Of a stretch of 64,000 nucleotides of DNA, positions 23,301 to 33,478 are shown piece by piece; position 1 is the first letter of the stretch; each line of letters opens with the position of its first letter. The translations under genes and the position numbers were made by a program. The DNA comes from Sclerodactyla briareus. Taxonomy: Eukaryota; Echinodermata; Holothuroidea; Dendrochirotida; Sclerodactylidae. The notes below the pieces were generated by a model. The model was not told the DNA's origin, did no database searches, and saw only the letters and a list, made by a program, of their open reading frames with translations. The DNA lies in the NCBI GenBank assembly GCA_026419785.1, contig JAODTK010005773.1, forward strand, positions 62,001-126,000, given 5' to 3'.

Positions 23301-24939
23301 ATAAACACACAAGTTGGTGGTGGTATAAGTAGTGTACCAGACAAGACAAAGAACGCCTGTCCCGCGCAGCTCTCCTAGTAGGGTATATATACATGAATGG
23401 CACACAAATTACAGTCAGGGTTGCAAAATTGTTTTCCACCTCTGCATGTACTCCCATAATGAACATTTACTATTTTTTTAAAGTTTATTTTATTGTAAAT
23501 TTCTGAGTTGGGGATCGTCATGGTGTACTGCACAATATCACAAAAAATTCCTATACCCTACTGTGCAAAAATTAGGACGTACTTCCCAAACAACCTGGAA
23601 CAATTCCCATTCTACTGTTTTTGCGTTTGAGAAAACTTGACATTGCTTGACACGCCCGACATGAATTTCTGCCCGGAATTGAATAGTACAAATATCAAAA
23701 TCATCATAGGAACCTTGCTCGAAAACCCCACTGATTTGTCAAGTAATTGAAATTCACGTTTCAAAGAAAACGAAGTAGGAAAAATGCTGGGTTGTTACAA
23801 CTGTGCGGTCATCTTTCTGTGGCGGAAGTGATATTCTGCTCAATATTGTGCAATAACAGTTGAACGACTGAAAATCCATGTCAAAATCAATTTTCGAAAG
23901 GCTATAACTCCGCAACAAAATGTGGGATTGAAGATGGATTTTTATTTTAAAAATAGGTTCAGATTCTCTTCCTCTTTGTAAGACTGAACCATAAGCCAAA
24001 ATGATTTTCAAACCCCCAAAAAGTGTTTCTGGAGTTTTTTAATTTTCATAGGATTTGCAGGTCCATTCAGCCTACTCACTGAAATACATTTGGATCACAA
24101 AAAACAAATAATTAGATAAGCTATTTAACCCTGATTTAAGCGAAAAAGAAAAGGCAAAACAAGCGTTGTTCCATACAGTGAATTGCAGAGAGCGTGACGG
24201 TCTTAATTGAGGCAAGAATAATCGAACCAGTAACAGATAATAAAGAACTTTGGGCCAAAAGTGTTCAAGGGCATGTTGAGGTATGATTGTTAAATAATGA
24301 ATAACTAAACGCTAGATTTTTGAGATATACATAAATGGTATTATGCTAGTTTGCCATAAATTTAAACATGGGGCTTTTACACAAAAAAGTGGTGATGAAT
24401 TGGGCGGAAGTTAAAGGCCATTTTGAGGTAATCCCTCAACTCATCAGAGTCAAGCGATTGTTATAAAATATAAGTTCAGTAAATAAATAAATTTTGAAAG
24501 GAAAGAAGTCGGGTCATTAGAGGTCATGGTGGTCATTGATCATGACCCCATTCGTTCATTTAATCATCGCAATACATGTTGCCATGGAAAATTACATATT
24601 CACCTCTCCGGCAACAACCGATTTCAACACACCCCATTAAGGACACTGTGATATGTTGTGCCTTAGAACTAACCTCAATGATGCAATACACTATTTGAAA
24701 TTCCAAGTCCGACGCTGAACTACGTAACTATAGTGGTCCCCAAAGATAAACACCGGCTATACTGCCAACACGATAGGAACATTAATTGAGGAATCGCCGA
24801 TTTCTACTCCTTCAGTTGCAACTGCATTGAAGACTGCAGTTTTGTTAGTTTACCGATTTTGGTTAGATCAAGTTTTGGTCTAGACCAAAGGGTCTCATCT
24901 TCGGTATAGTCCAGCAACAAGCACTCTAGGATTGTTGAA
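23301..24939. other. no gene seen
   Basis: AT-rich single-copy-like DNA between the minisatellite and the zinc-finger exons. It may be the 3' flank or UTR of that minus-strand gene. No polyadenylation site was assigned with confidence. Confidence 0.4.
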
Positions 24940-25379
24940 ACATTAGGGCTTCAGCGCGTGGTAAAGACTCTTTCCATTGGTGAATTCTCTCAAAGAACAC
25001 TTGGAAAGTGGTGAGGTCAAGATGAATTAGGAAAACCAAGCCCAACAGGATACTGTAGTACGAGTTAAATGACATGAGACCATCCGTGCAAGAGTCTTTC
25101 ACGTGAGTTTCATGTGGTCCGGTGCAAGGGTCCCCCCTGTGGAAAAGCCCTTGTTGGCAGCCGATGCACACGAAACCACTGTCGGGGCAGAGTGGGTCCG
25201 CTTATGCTTGGCACAGTGGGAAGGGGACGTGAACCTTTTCTCGCAGTGGCTGCACTTGAAACGTTTCAGTCTAGAGCTGAGTGTGGGGGAGGTCTCTGGG
25301 GTGGAGCTAATGGACCCGTTTGGGGTAACATTCGATTGACAGCGCCGGGTGTCCAAACAGTCCATCTCGAGTTTATTCC
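24940..25379 (-). CDS. C2H2 zinc-finger exon (one intact finger, two broken)
   Basis: On the minus strand a strong acceptor (pyrimidine tract TTTCTCTTGCTTCTCC, then CCCTAG) opens a frame at 25,379. After a Ser/Thr/Pro linker (SISSTPETSPTLSS) it encodes an intact C2H2 finger at 25,254-25,192: FKCSHCEKRFTSPSHCAKH, then KRTH, fitting C-x2-C-x12-H-x3-H. The next finger (25,168-25,103) is split between frames, CIGC in one and GFSTGGTLA plus HMK in another, so two small indels break it. A third, poorer finger-like stretch, KCSLREFTNGKSLYH, lies at 24,999-24,958 and lacks one Cys. Tandem C2H2 fingers usually bind DNA in the nucleus. The breaks may be assembly errors or real decay. Confidence 0.6.
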
Positions 25380-25461
25380 TAGGGCAGGAGGAGAAGCAAG
25401 AGAAAGACAGCTTGAGCCACTAGCAAAACAGATGGTGTTATCAACTCAGAAATCAAATCAC

Positions 25462-25577
25462 CCCTCTTCTCTGGGATCTTCACCGACTTCCTTTCCGTTA
25501 CCAAATTCAGTGAAAACTTCTGACCCTAACATACATAACTCCTTCATCAGGCTTCTCGCAATGGCAGTGGTTGACTT
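25462..25577 (-). CDS. Probable upstream exon of the zinc-finger gene
   Basis: The minus-strand frame reads STTAIARSLMKELCMLGS, then EVFTEFGNGKEVGEDPREEG, and stops within a few codons unless spliced. The sequence GAGGG followed by GTGATT gives a donor in phase 2. Joining it to the acceptor after 25,380 keeps the frame and places this peptide directly before the Ser/Thr/Pro linker of the zinc-finger exon. The intron would be only about 80 bp. The function of this acidic-helical stretch is not known to me. The frame continuity across the join is the main support. Confidence 0.45.
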
Positions 25578-25807
25578 GCCTTGATCACTAAATATCATCA
25601 CACATAGCAGCGGTTTGTGCTATGTGTGCCAGAGTTGAGCTCAAAGTACTATGGTGGCATGGGTTTCAGGGTAGCTGCATTGGGCAGTGGTAATCTGCAG
25701 AGCAATATCTGTGACTCGCCTACTTAAGACTTATCTATCTCTCAGTTTTACCAGCAAGTTTTATCGATAGCAATTGTGAAAGTCAGGTAGCTGCGGGCAA
25801 ATATCCT

Positions 25808-26115
25808 TTAGTAGCATTCATCTTGGCCCATTAGAAGTTTATGAAGTACACACCCAACCCCCCGACCCCGGAATGAGGACGGACGCCCCAATACTGGACA
25901 GGGTGCTCCATGGCTCTCCATGGCTGTGCCTTTGAAAACTTCAAAAGAGGGTGTACAAATGCAATGGTCCATGTGCGACCTTAACATAGCCACCCTCCGA
26001 AAATGAGTGACCATATATTGGGCAACACCGGAGCTCCATATGGCTAATTCAGGTGTCGGTTGCGACTCATTCGCTGCTTGGAGCCCTTCTCACAGATCGG
26101 GCACTCGAACCAGCT
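25808..26115 (-). CDS. Degenerate C2H2 zinc fingers
   Basis: Two further C2H2-like motifs lie on the minus strand. At 26,103-26,040 ECPICEKGSKQRMSRNRHLN gives C-x2-C-x12-H, but the second His appears only after a one-base shift (SH at 26,040-26,042) past an in-frame TAG. At 26,024-25,964 CPI followed by GHSFSEGGYVKV and then HMDH forms a second motif spread over two frames, with the second Cys codon read as TAT plus an extra base. The spacing of the two is that of adjacent fingers. They belong in order upstream of the 25.1-25.4 kb fingers on the same strand. The reading frame is broken at least three times. Confidence 0.5.
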
Positions 26116-26544
26116 ACTTTAGATGATGGAAGATGAGCATTTCTCCCGATGGGAGATTTTCTCAGATAAAAACTGCACTGGAGCCAGTTCCCAGCGACAT
26201 GGCATGGGGTGATGCTCACAGCAGTATTGTGTGTACTCGAAAAATATAGAGGAGGGGTATATGGGGGGTGCCTTCCACAACGTTCCCCCTGAATAACCCC
26301 CCCCCAAAAAAAGAGACGAGGTGGATGGCAGTGATGAGCCAGGAGTACTCTGCATGGCATGCGGTCAGGTCAGGTTCGTCAGTGAGTGGTAATATTCACT
26401 ACGTAATTCAACCATCTGCACCGACCAGTGGCGTGCCTCCCAGACCTGGAGATCAGCTCCTCACCAAACATCATTTTAGACAACCCATCCCTCATGATTG
26501 CCAGCATTATTTTCAGAATAATGACAGGCATTGAATAGTTTCTT

Positions 26545-26760
26545 TATGCACGCGACCAACCGAGTGCTGCAGCAGTCCTCGGGCCTCTATTCATCCACAG
26601 TGCTCCCAAAGAAGCTCCCGGCCAACTGCTGAGTGAAATTTGTCAGGTGTTGGGACTTGTTGAGCAGAAGAATCAAACCTACATAGGACCCGACAAGGTG
26701 CAGACGCTTTATACTGCAATCGTTCACTGGGTACGTGGATTAAGGTACTGTACTTGGCTG
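26545..26760 (+). pseudogene. Coding-like fragment, perhaps retroelement integrase
   Basis: The plus-strand frame without stops reads IHSAPKEAPGQLLSEICQVL, then GLVEQKNQTYIGPDKVQTLY and TAIVHWVRG. The arrangement of a helix (QLLSEICQVLGL), a lysine-rich turn and a Tyr-x-x-Pro segment is reminiscent of the C-terminal part of an LTR-retrotransposon integrase core, but the diagnostic Asp/Glu residues are not clear. It has no ATG in context and no splice sites. Chance, an exon of another gene or a degraded Gypsy-type element remain possible. Confidence 0.25.
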
Positions 26761-29309
26761 TAACTATTGGTCTGCAATGTGAACCCTCGCAGTTGTGTGA
26801 CCGTCCTTCACGTTGATTCTGCTTGAACGATAGTAATACAGTGTACCATTCAATATGGGGTGTGCCGACTGTACCCATAAATGCTGTGTTATCTCCTGGA
26901 TTACCACCATATATCAACAGGCCTGAATGTAAGACAATCCTAGGGTGACCCTATAACTGCGTGCACATATAGGCTACCTAACAGGTTTGTCACATCATGG
27001 CTGTAATTACCTTTTATATTCCGCAGCATCGCGGAATTGCAAGTGAATAATCTGCCCCCCTGATTGGTGTGAAGTATCTTCCACATGTACCAGAACAATC
27101 ATGTGACTTTAACCATTTGTGAAACCAAAAAGCTATGACTTCAGGAAGCTGCAGTATGTATATCAGCCATGCAATCGAAACCTATGGCCGTCTTTGCGTG
27201 CAGGTATTGTTTGACATTAACTATTTGCTAGGGGAGTTCAATGAGGGACGGGGCAATACAGAGTTGAAACAATAATCCTTCTCCAAATGAGTCATGATAG
27301 GACACAGCCTCACACAGGCTACAGATAAACATATCAAGCTATCCAAAGCAGAGAAAAAGGCTAGTGAGAAGGCTGACTAATTATTTACAGTGGGGTGTAC
27401 CTTGGCTTGTCACTTGGCTTAGGAGTGGTAACACCAACTGTTGTTCAGGTGTGTGATCATCCACCTATGCAACCATAGCCATAGATCGTCCTTTATTCTG
27501 TAGTATTGGGGTGAATACATTGCCACTATGAATGGGGAAATGGGGGGGGGGAAGGGGGGGAAGGGGGGGGAAGGTATCTGAGGGGGTTACTGATACATTT
27601 TTCCCCGAGGCGCTATGACAATCCACATTTTCAACAGATGGATGAAGGAGGTGCCGTGAAAATATGCTTGTCTAACTTTCACAGGAAAGCAAATTGTTCT
27701 GAGACAGATTCAGAAGTGAAGGTAGCAACTAAGCAAGACGCGCAGGGCTATACAGCCTTTGGTACCGGCAAAATTCCCCCAAGGGTGGAACCATAATGCC
27801 CCATTCGGGATCACGTTTAGGCTGCCACATTCACACAAGTTGTCGAATCGTGGGAGGTGGCTACAAAGTTCCGTGAGCCTGTTGCGCGACGTTGCAAGAT
27901 TGTGATCAAACGTGACAGAACGTGAACTGGAATGTTCAATTTTGGACATGTTCAAAATGCCCTCCACGGCGTACTACAATGTGGCTGTAGCATGGTGACA
28001 GTGTAGCATACCGACGATGCACGATGAGGCAGGACGCGACGACAGAGAGGCTGGAGTGTGACAGCAGTGAGTAAAGGTAGGTGGATAGGTGTTATGTGTT
28101 ATATAGTGTTCCTTCAATCCTAATAAGAGTCAGCCCCCACCCCCTTAATTTGAGTGAATAACAGGTAACTGGCAACCCAAAAGCTGATGATGTTTAATGA
28201 CACATCTCATCAGACATCTGACACACTTCTATCTGACAGAGAGAATCATTCCTTTCTTCACCATTTTATTCTGAGTATGTTCTCGAAAACAGGGGTGGCC
28301 CTGTTTATGTCACGGTCGCAGCCCTGAAATCATGTGGATTTGTTGGAGAAGTTTGATTTTTACGGGGACAGCCCTTGCTTTTCATACCACCAGTTATTCT
28401 CTAGACACCGACGTCCCAAACCACCAGCAATTAGGAATATTTGGGCATAACATCTTTAGATGGCAATCATTCCATAAACCGAAATCAGCAACTCGGAAAA
28501 GGAGAGATGTCCCCCTAAGGCCTAAGAGTGGGGGGGGGGGTCATGGGGCTGAGAGACCAGGCAGTACTAGGATTCCTGCTCGACTAGTAGCAAGTCTCTC
28601 AGATCTTGGTAGATACTTGTCCTTGCTTGTAATTCACCACATATCGCATGACCACAGTATTTCTTGACTTTCCGGCCTTACATTTCATTACACAACATTG
28701 CTATTCGTTTTCGTAACAATGCCTTAAGGCTGTTTGTAAATGGGTCAATAAAACGTTACAGAAGTTTCACTGAAAATTTTCCCTCATTTTGAAATATCTG
28801 TATGTAATCTTCATCTTTCTGCTACTGTTTTCATTGTCTTTTTCCCTCTTTACTTGTAGCTACACGTGTGCTCTCCTACTGCTTGGTATTGTTAGTATCA
28901 TAGCTAGTTTTTGACTTGCAATTTATTCATACATTAAGGGCGAAACATCAACAGAGTGAGCTCCAACCACAGAAAACCAAAGCATCAAGTGAATTTCTAT
29001 TCACAAGAGTAATTTAATTTAAAGGGCTTGAATATGACCTTGTGAGGACTGGTCACATTGTGGCCTCCAACTTCATAGGTAACCACTAACCTCAATGTGA
29101 AAGTAATGCTCAAAATGTATTCCTGTCATTCAAAGATTTCAACATAGAACCCGGCAATAAGTCACTCAGTATTATTAGGGGACACTGGAGGAATAAAATT
29201 GTTGGTTTTTCACAGAGACATTACTGTGAAATTCAATGATGAATCATTTACTCAATTAGCAAGCCTGATAAAAAACAGTTTTTAGTTAAAAACACATGGG
29301 AAACCAGCA
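26761..29309. other. no defined gene; G-rich tract and one coding-like scrap
   Basis: A G-rich tract, (GGGGGGGGAA)-like, lies at 27,541-27,574. A pyrimidine tract and CACAG at 27,668-27,685 precede a plus-strand frame reading KANCSETDSEVKVATKQDA and AFGTGKIPPRVEP up to a stop near 27,793. It is protein-like but unrecognised. The opposite strand is open for about 85 codons over 27,710-27,967. The rest is single-copy-like and could be intron of the minus-strand gene. Confidence 0.35.
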
Positions 29310-29313
29310 TTAA

Positions 29314-29731
29314 AGGACAATTCCAGTCAAAAATATTTAGATGTCCTATGATTGTGCATTGAAAATCATGCATCAAACTTGTTTCATGCTCATAGCTTGT
29401 TCGGTTATGAAGTTAGGAATTCTTAAAGATTATAAATTTATAACTGCCAAGTTGGCAATTTTGCAAATTGGCAACATTTGATGACCTCATATCTACCAAT
29501 TTTGAAGAAAATGTTACGAAATATGTCTTTTCCTTTATAATTGGTAGATAATGACATCATAAAAAAAGGTTGACAGTTGCCCAAATCAGCAAATTATATG
29601 AAATTTGAGGAAGCAAGATCTTCCCAACCGAACATGCTATAAACCTGGAACAAAGTGATATTTGAATGATTTTTTATTCTCTTCAAACATTATGACACCA
29701 GGAAGAATATTAATTTGGCTGGAATTTCCCT
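29314..29731. mobile_element. piggyBac-type MITE with TTAA target duplication
   Basis: The element tips are AGGACAATTCCAG (left) and CTGGAATTTCCCT (right), a 13-bp inverted repeat with two mismatches. It is flanked on both sides by TTAA (29,310-29,313 and 29,732-29,735), the insertion target and duplication of piggyBac elements. It is 418 bp long and has no transposase. The AT-rich interior includes GAAGTTAGGAATTCTTAAAG, which recurs in the interrupted relative at 54,790-55,378. Confidence 0.75.
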
Positions 29732-29735
29732 TTAA

Positions 29736-30617
29736 GAAGAGGATCTCACATGCCAGTAGCCACCTCTTCAAGTGATACAGTACTGCACAAGTGGTATACG
29801 TATATACTGGGTGCGTATTAGTGTTGGAAAAATTTGCATGGCGACTCGAACGGGGGGAGATGGAATATTGTATACAGAATCAATGCTACCATGGGCGTGG
29901 CCTAACTATCAGTCTCCTGGGACTGTTAGATATGTTAGATGATGTGGTGTCACATGACTTGCCCACCAACAAGGTCCCTTCATTGGAGTGCTATGTTATT
30001 AGTCCCATATTCAACCATGCACTCATTGTCACCTTTCCGTACCCCATTAGATTCATGCTGAGTATACACTGATAACATACTGTGTGGTAAGGTGTTCAGC
30101 TACTAAGAGACTTGACAACCAAGCATTTCCCATATAGTCAAGCATTTACTGTTTCTTGTTCGAATGTATACTGTCTATGCTGCAATTCTCCAGACTTGTG
30201 CTAAAAATAAGGGAGAGTCTCTAAACATATAATGCTGCTGTGCTTCAACGCCTCATCAACCAAACTGTCAGCAAATATGTCGCAGGTAACCAAGGTGCAT
30301 GCGTGCGATATATAGCATGGTCCATCATCATTTCGCGCACCTATCACTCCAACTGTGATATTTTCTGTTTTATGACTCAGATCCAAAGAATGATACAACC
30401 ATTAGAATCCCCTCCTCAGGGCTCTAAAATATGATGCATAGACTGGCCATATCTAGTGAAAGTTAGGAAACCGTGAGAAGAACAACAGAACCCCACCCCA
30501 ATTTGCGCATTCCGACGCAGCTGCCACTGAATTTAGGGAATTTTCACAGGAAGCTATATAACAGGTATAAGAGAATGCCTAATTTCTCTACAAACGTGTG
30601 ATTTGAGACCACTGAAC
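29736..30617. other. no gene; third copy of an intron-derived segment
   Basis: From about 29,888 to 30,000 the sequence (GGCGTGGCCTAAC, GTTAGATGAT, GTCACATGACTTG, CCAACAAGG) matches 42,766-42,870. That region is intron sequence of the NPL gene, so a duplicated intron part probably lies here. The 93-codon plus-strand frame across it has no motif. Confidence 0.4.
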
Positions 30618-31622
30618 CAGAAAGCCAAAAGGCTTAGTGATTCCCTGACTCACTATTTGAACAACCTATGTCAGACAAAAAGAACAAATGGGAGATGTAC
30701 CAGCTCATTATGGGTAACATAACGACTGACAAATTTCCCATTTCGCCAACAACCAATTAGGTCCATGCTCTTGATAAGAAAGGTACACACCAAATTTCGA
30801 GGTTTTCAGACTTTGACCTCTAGTGACCTCAGATGACACGACCCCAAAACAATAGGGTCCATGTGCTCAGCATGGGGAACAGACATTACCAAGCCAGGGG
30901 CTTCATCCAACCAGGTTGGTTCAAGTTATCATGTTACAAGCCAAAATTGGCCAAAATATTGATTTTTCACAAATTTTCTATTTCTTTACCAAAATTCACC
31001 CCAACCTGAAACAAAAAAATAATAGGGTTCCGGTACCCTCCATAAAAAGCTATACACCAAATTTCAACCTGATCAGGACCAACCATTCTGGACTTATTAT
31101 GTTTACAAGGTTTTCAGACTTTGACCTCTAGTGACCTCAGATGACACGACCCCAAAACAATAGGGTCCATGTGCTCATCATGGGGAACACACATACAAGC
31201 ATGGCTTCATCCATAAAAGGCGGAGTCAAGTGATACATGTTACAAGCCAAAATTGGCCAAAATATTGATTTTTCACAAATTTTCTATTTCTTTACCAAAA
31301 TTCACCCCAACCTGAACTAAAAATAAAGGAGTCCTGTACCTCCATTAAGACAAGCTATACACCAAATTTCAACCTGTCAGACCAAACCATTCTGGACTTA
31401 TTATGTTTACAAGGTTTTCAGACTTTGACCTCTAGTGACCTCAGATGACACGACCCCAAAACAATAGGGTCATGTACTCATCATTGGGGACGCACATACC
31501 AGTATGAGCTTCATCCATCCAGGTGGAGGGTCGAGTTTGGTTTTACAAGCGTGGGCGTCACATACCCCACAAACATACTAATCTGACGTGCCATAGATTC
31601 CTCTGACTTTTCGTCATGAATA
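30618..31622 (+). mobile_element. Long copy of repeat family F2 with 305-bp internal period
   Basis: The left tip is AAAGCCAAAAGGCTTAGTG and ATTCCCTGAC. The right tip is CGTCATGAATAAAAAAC after GCCATAGATTCCTCTG. Inside, the segment GGTTTTCAGACTTTGACCTC recurs at 30,801, 31,108 and 31,412, each time followed by GACACGACCCCAAAAC. This gives about three units of 304-307 bp. Short F2 copies at 8.9 and 12.1 kb look like internal-deletion forms. Confidence 0.65.
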
Positions 31623-31805
31623 AAAAACAATGGAAACGGTCACAGAGACCAGAACAATTTGCCAATTTTTGGATGGATGCCACCAGCTTAGGCTACGAAT
31701 TTGGTGTTGCTAGGTGAGGGAAAGATGCGCAAAAAAAATTTTGAAGAGGGTCGACGATGCCACTGTACAGGGCATCAACAGAAGACAAAAGAGGTAGACA
31801 CTTAC

Positions 31806-32053
31806 CACTAGCTGAGGGCCCAGCCATTGAGGGCCCAGGATTGTCCTGATAAGCTGGGCCCCGGCATCGACTCTTGCTGCTCTGAGACACTGATCTCGAT
31901 CTCTGGGTTGCCAACAGAGACGTCCCTGCAGTTGACCCTGGTCCAATCCATGCTGGGGTCTCTGGGGTGGGTAAGTTCGTTGGGTGTTCCTTGGCCGTCT
32001 GCCACGCCCTGCCGGGTGTCTGATGGGTCCTACATGGGACCTCATTAAATGTT
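31806..32053 (-). CDS. Exon E7 (Ser/Pro-rich) of the NPL-domain gene
   Basis: The minus-strand acceptor is TTTCCCCCTCCCACAG (ending at 32,054) and the donor is AGCTAGTG followed by GTAAGT (31,805-31,800), a near-perfect 5' splice site. One frame stays open through the exon and ends in phase 1. It reads TNLPTPETPAWIGPGS, then RSRSVSQSSKSRCRG and NPGPSMAGPSASG, a Ser/Pro/Arg-rich tract. A second frame is also open, and a third (TPNELTHPRDPSMDWT) stops just before the donor. Composition does not settle the frame, since one-base errors are common here. The first is preferred because its end phase agrees with the other exons. Confidence 0.5.
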
Positions 32054-32086
32054 CTGTGGGAGGGGGAAACACCCCCTGGGGATCAC

Positions 32087-32187
32087 CCTGGCGTTAAAAT
32101 CAGCTGCAGTTTGTGTAGGTGGATACGAATCGGGGATCGGTGTCGGAGGAAGGTCAGGCTGCTGTTTTGTTTCAGGATAGAAATATT
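32087..32187 (-). CDS. Exon E6 (Pro-rich) of the NPL-domain gene
   Basis: The acceptor TTCATTTTTGCAG ends at 32,188. Joined in phase 1 to the G left by exon E5, the frame reads EYFYPETKQQPDLPPTP, then IPDSYPPTQTAADFNAR. This is a proline- and threonine-rich, low-complexity linker. A possible donor is CAGG followed by GTGATC at 32,086. If it is used, the next intron is only about 33-57 bp depending on the acceptor. Without splicing the frame runs 16 codons into TAA. A shorter G-run at this point would give an exact donor in the phase needed for E7. Confidence 0.5.
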
Positions 32188-33409
32188 CTGCAAAAATGAA
32201 ATAAATACCAGTATATAACCCCCAATATGTAAGAAATTATCCAAAGCATGGTGGTGTATTCATGCAATCTGGAGAATATGGATTATAAAATTGAAGGACA
32301 ACTGCAGGCTTGGGACAACAGAGGTTATATCGTGGAGAATGGAAAAATGTACCCCTTGGTTTGAACCCCATTTCAATACGATGTTCCTATGTGTAGTTAT
32401 TGCTTCAAAGTTTGGTCCATTGTGCAGAGTAATAGGGGAGATCCCAAACTTGCGTATATCGCAATGACGTTAACACTTGGAACAACCCGGGATATTATGT
32501 CATGGATGTCATTGTTTCATTGTTGAATGAGTCAACATCCAGCAGAAGGTTCTGTTGTCTTCCTTTCAACAAAGTAACCAACAACAGCTACCAACCCACT
32601 TCAGGCAATCCTCTCCCAAGAATGAAATGATTTCGAAGTGAAATTAATGTGTGAAATTGCAATAGAAAAACAAAGAATGTTTGCAGGGTTGTGCAAGTAT
32701 GACATCAGTAATTATTGCATGATGGGATGCTTTCCTAAACTGCACAACACATGCACAAATTTCAAAGGAATGATGCATTCAGTCTTTCCCCAGCTAATAT
32801 ATTAGCCTCTTTATAATTCATCCTGCAGTAGTCCTTAAATGACATCAGAAATAATAAGATGACCGTCACTTCATGATTAGGAAATGTTTTCTATGAACAA
32901 TTCATAGGAGTGGTATCAGTGACATTTTGGAAGCAAACATGTGGAGTAGGGGGTCTAGCATTCACCGGGTGGCCTTCTTCACTAGATGGCAATATATGCA
33001 GTTGGAGATGGGCAAGGTCTATCACTTAATTGATCTGACTGTATTGCAGTGGACTTGTGGGTTTCTTTTTTTCCGGGGATTCGCGTTCCAAAGAATATTT
33101 GCCATTTGTCACTCTGTGCCTGTGAGTAATCACATTGGACATCAATTTTCTTCTCCATCAGGCTTCAAAAAGTGGTTCAGACCATGGAAACAACAGGGAC
33201 ATAAATGGACATAAAATAGCATATCAGGAGCAGGCAGGTTGGATGGCTACACCGTGTGCGATATCTAGGTCGATAGAGGGGAAAATCTGACAGTGCTCGG
33301 TCCATGATCAATTGATCAGAGTTCCTGCTGGAGCTTAGATAGGCTTCCTGCAAACAATTTAGAATCAAATCGAAATAATTCCAGAAGAGAAACTTGATTA
33401 ACACATTAC

Positions 33410-33478
33410 CTGACTCTGGGCCCGCTTGTGGAATATAGTTTCCATCGTCGGCTGCCTCCACGCCATATAACAGGTTAT
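33410..33478 (-). CDS. Exon E5 (69 bp, symmetric phase 1-1) of the NPL-domain gene
   Basis: Minus strand: acceptor TTCCCAG (an alternative CCCCACAG lies 12 bases upstream), donor TCAG followed by GTAATG. It takes a G from the preceding exon and passes a G to the next. In that frame it reads DNLLYG, then VEAADDGNYIPQAGPES without stops, and the frame is maintained into E6. The motif around DDGNYIP resembles VGDYGIP at the end of E4, and the adjoining introns are related, so this exon probably arose by internal duplication. No biochemical role can be read from it. Confidence 0.55.

Noticed and set aside
30801..31430. CRISPR-like array
   Set aside because: Repeat units are about 305 bp and contiguous without unique spacers, in animal DNA. 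This is an internal tandem repeat of a transposable element.
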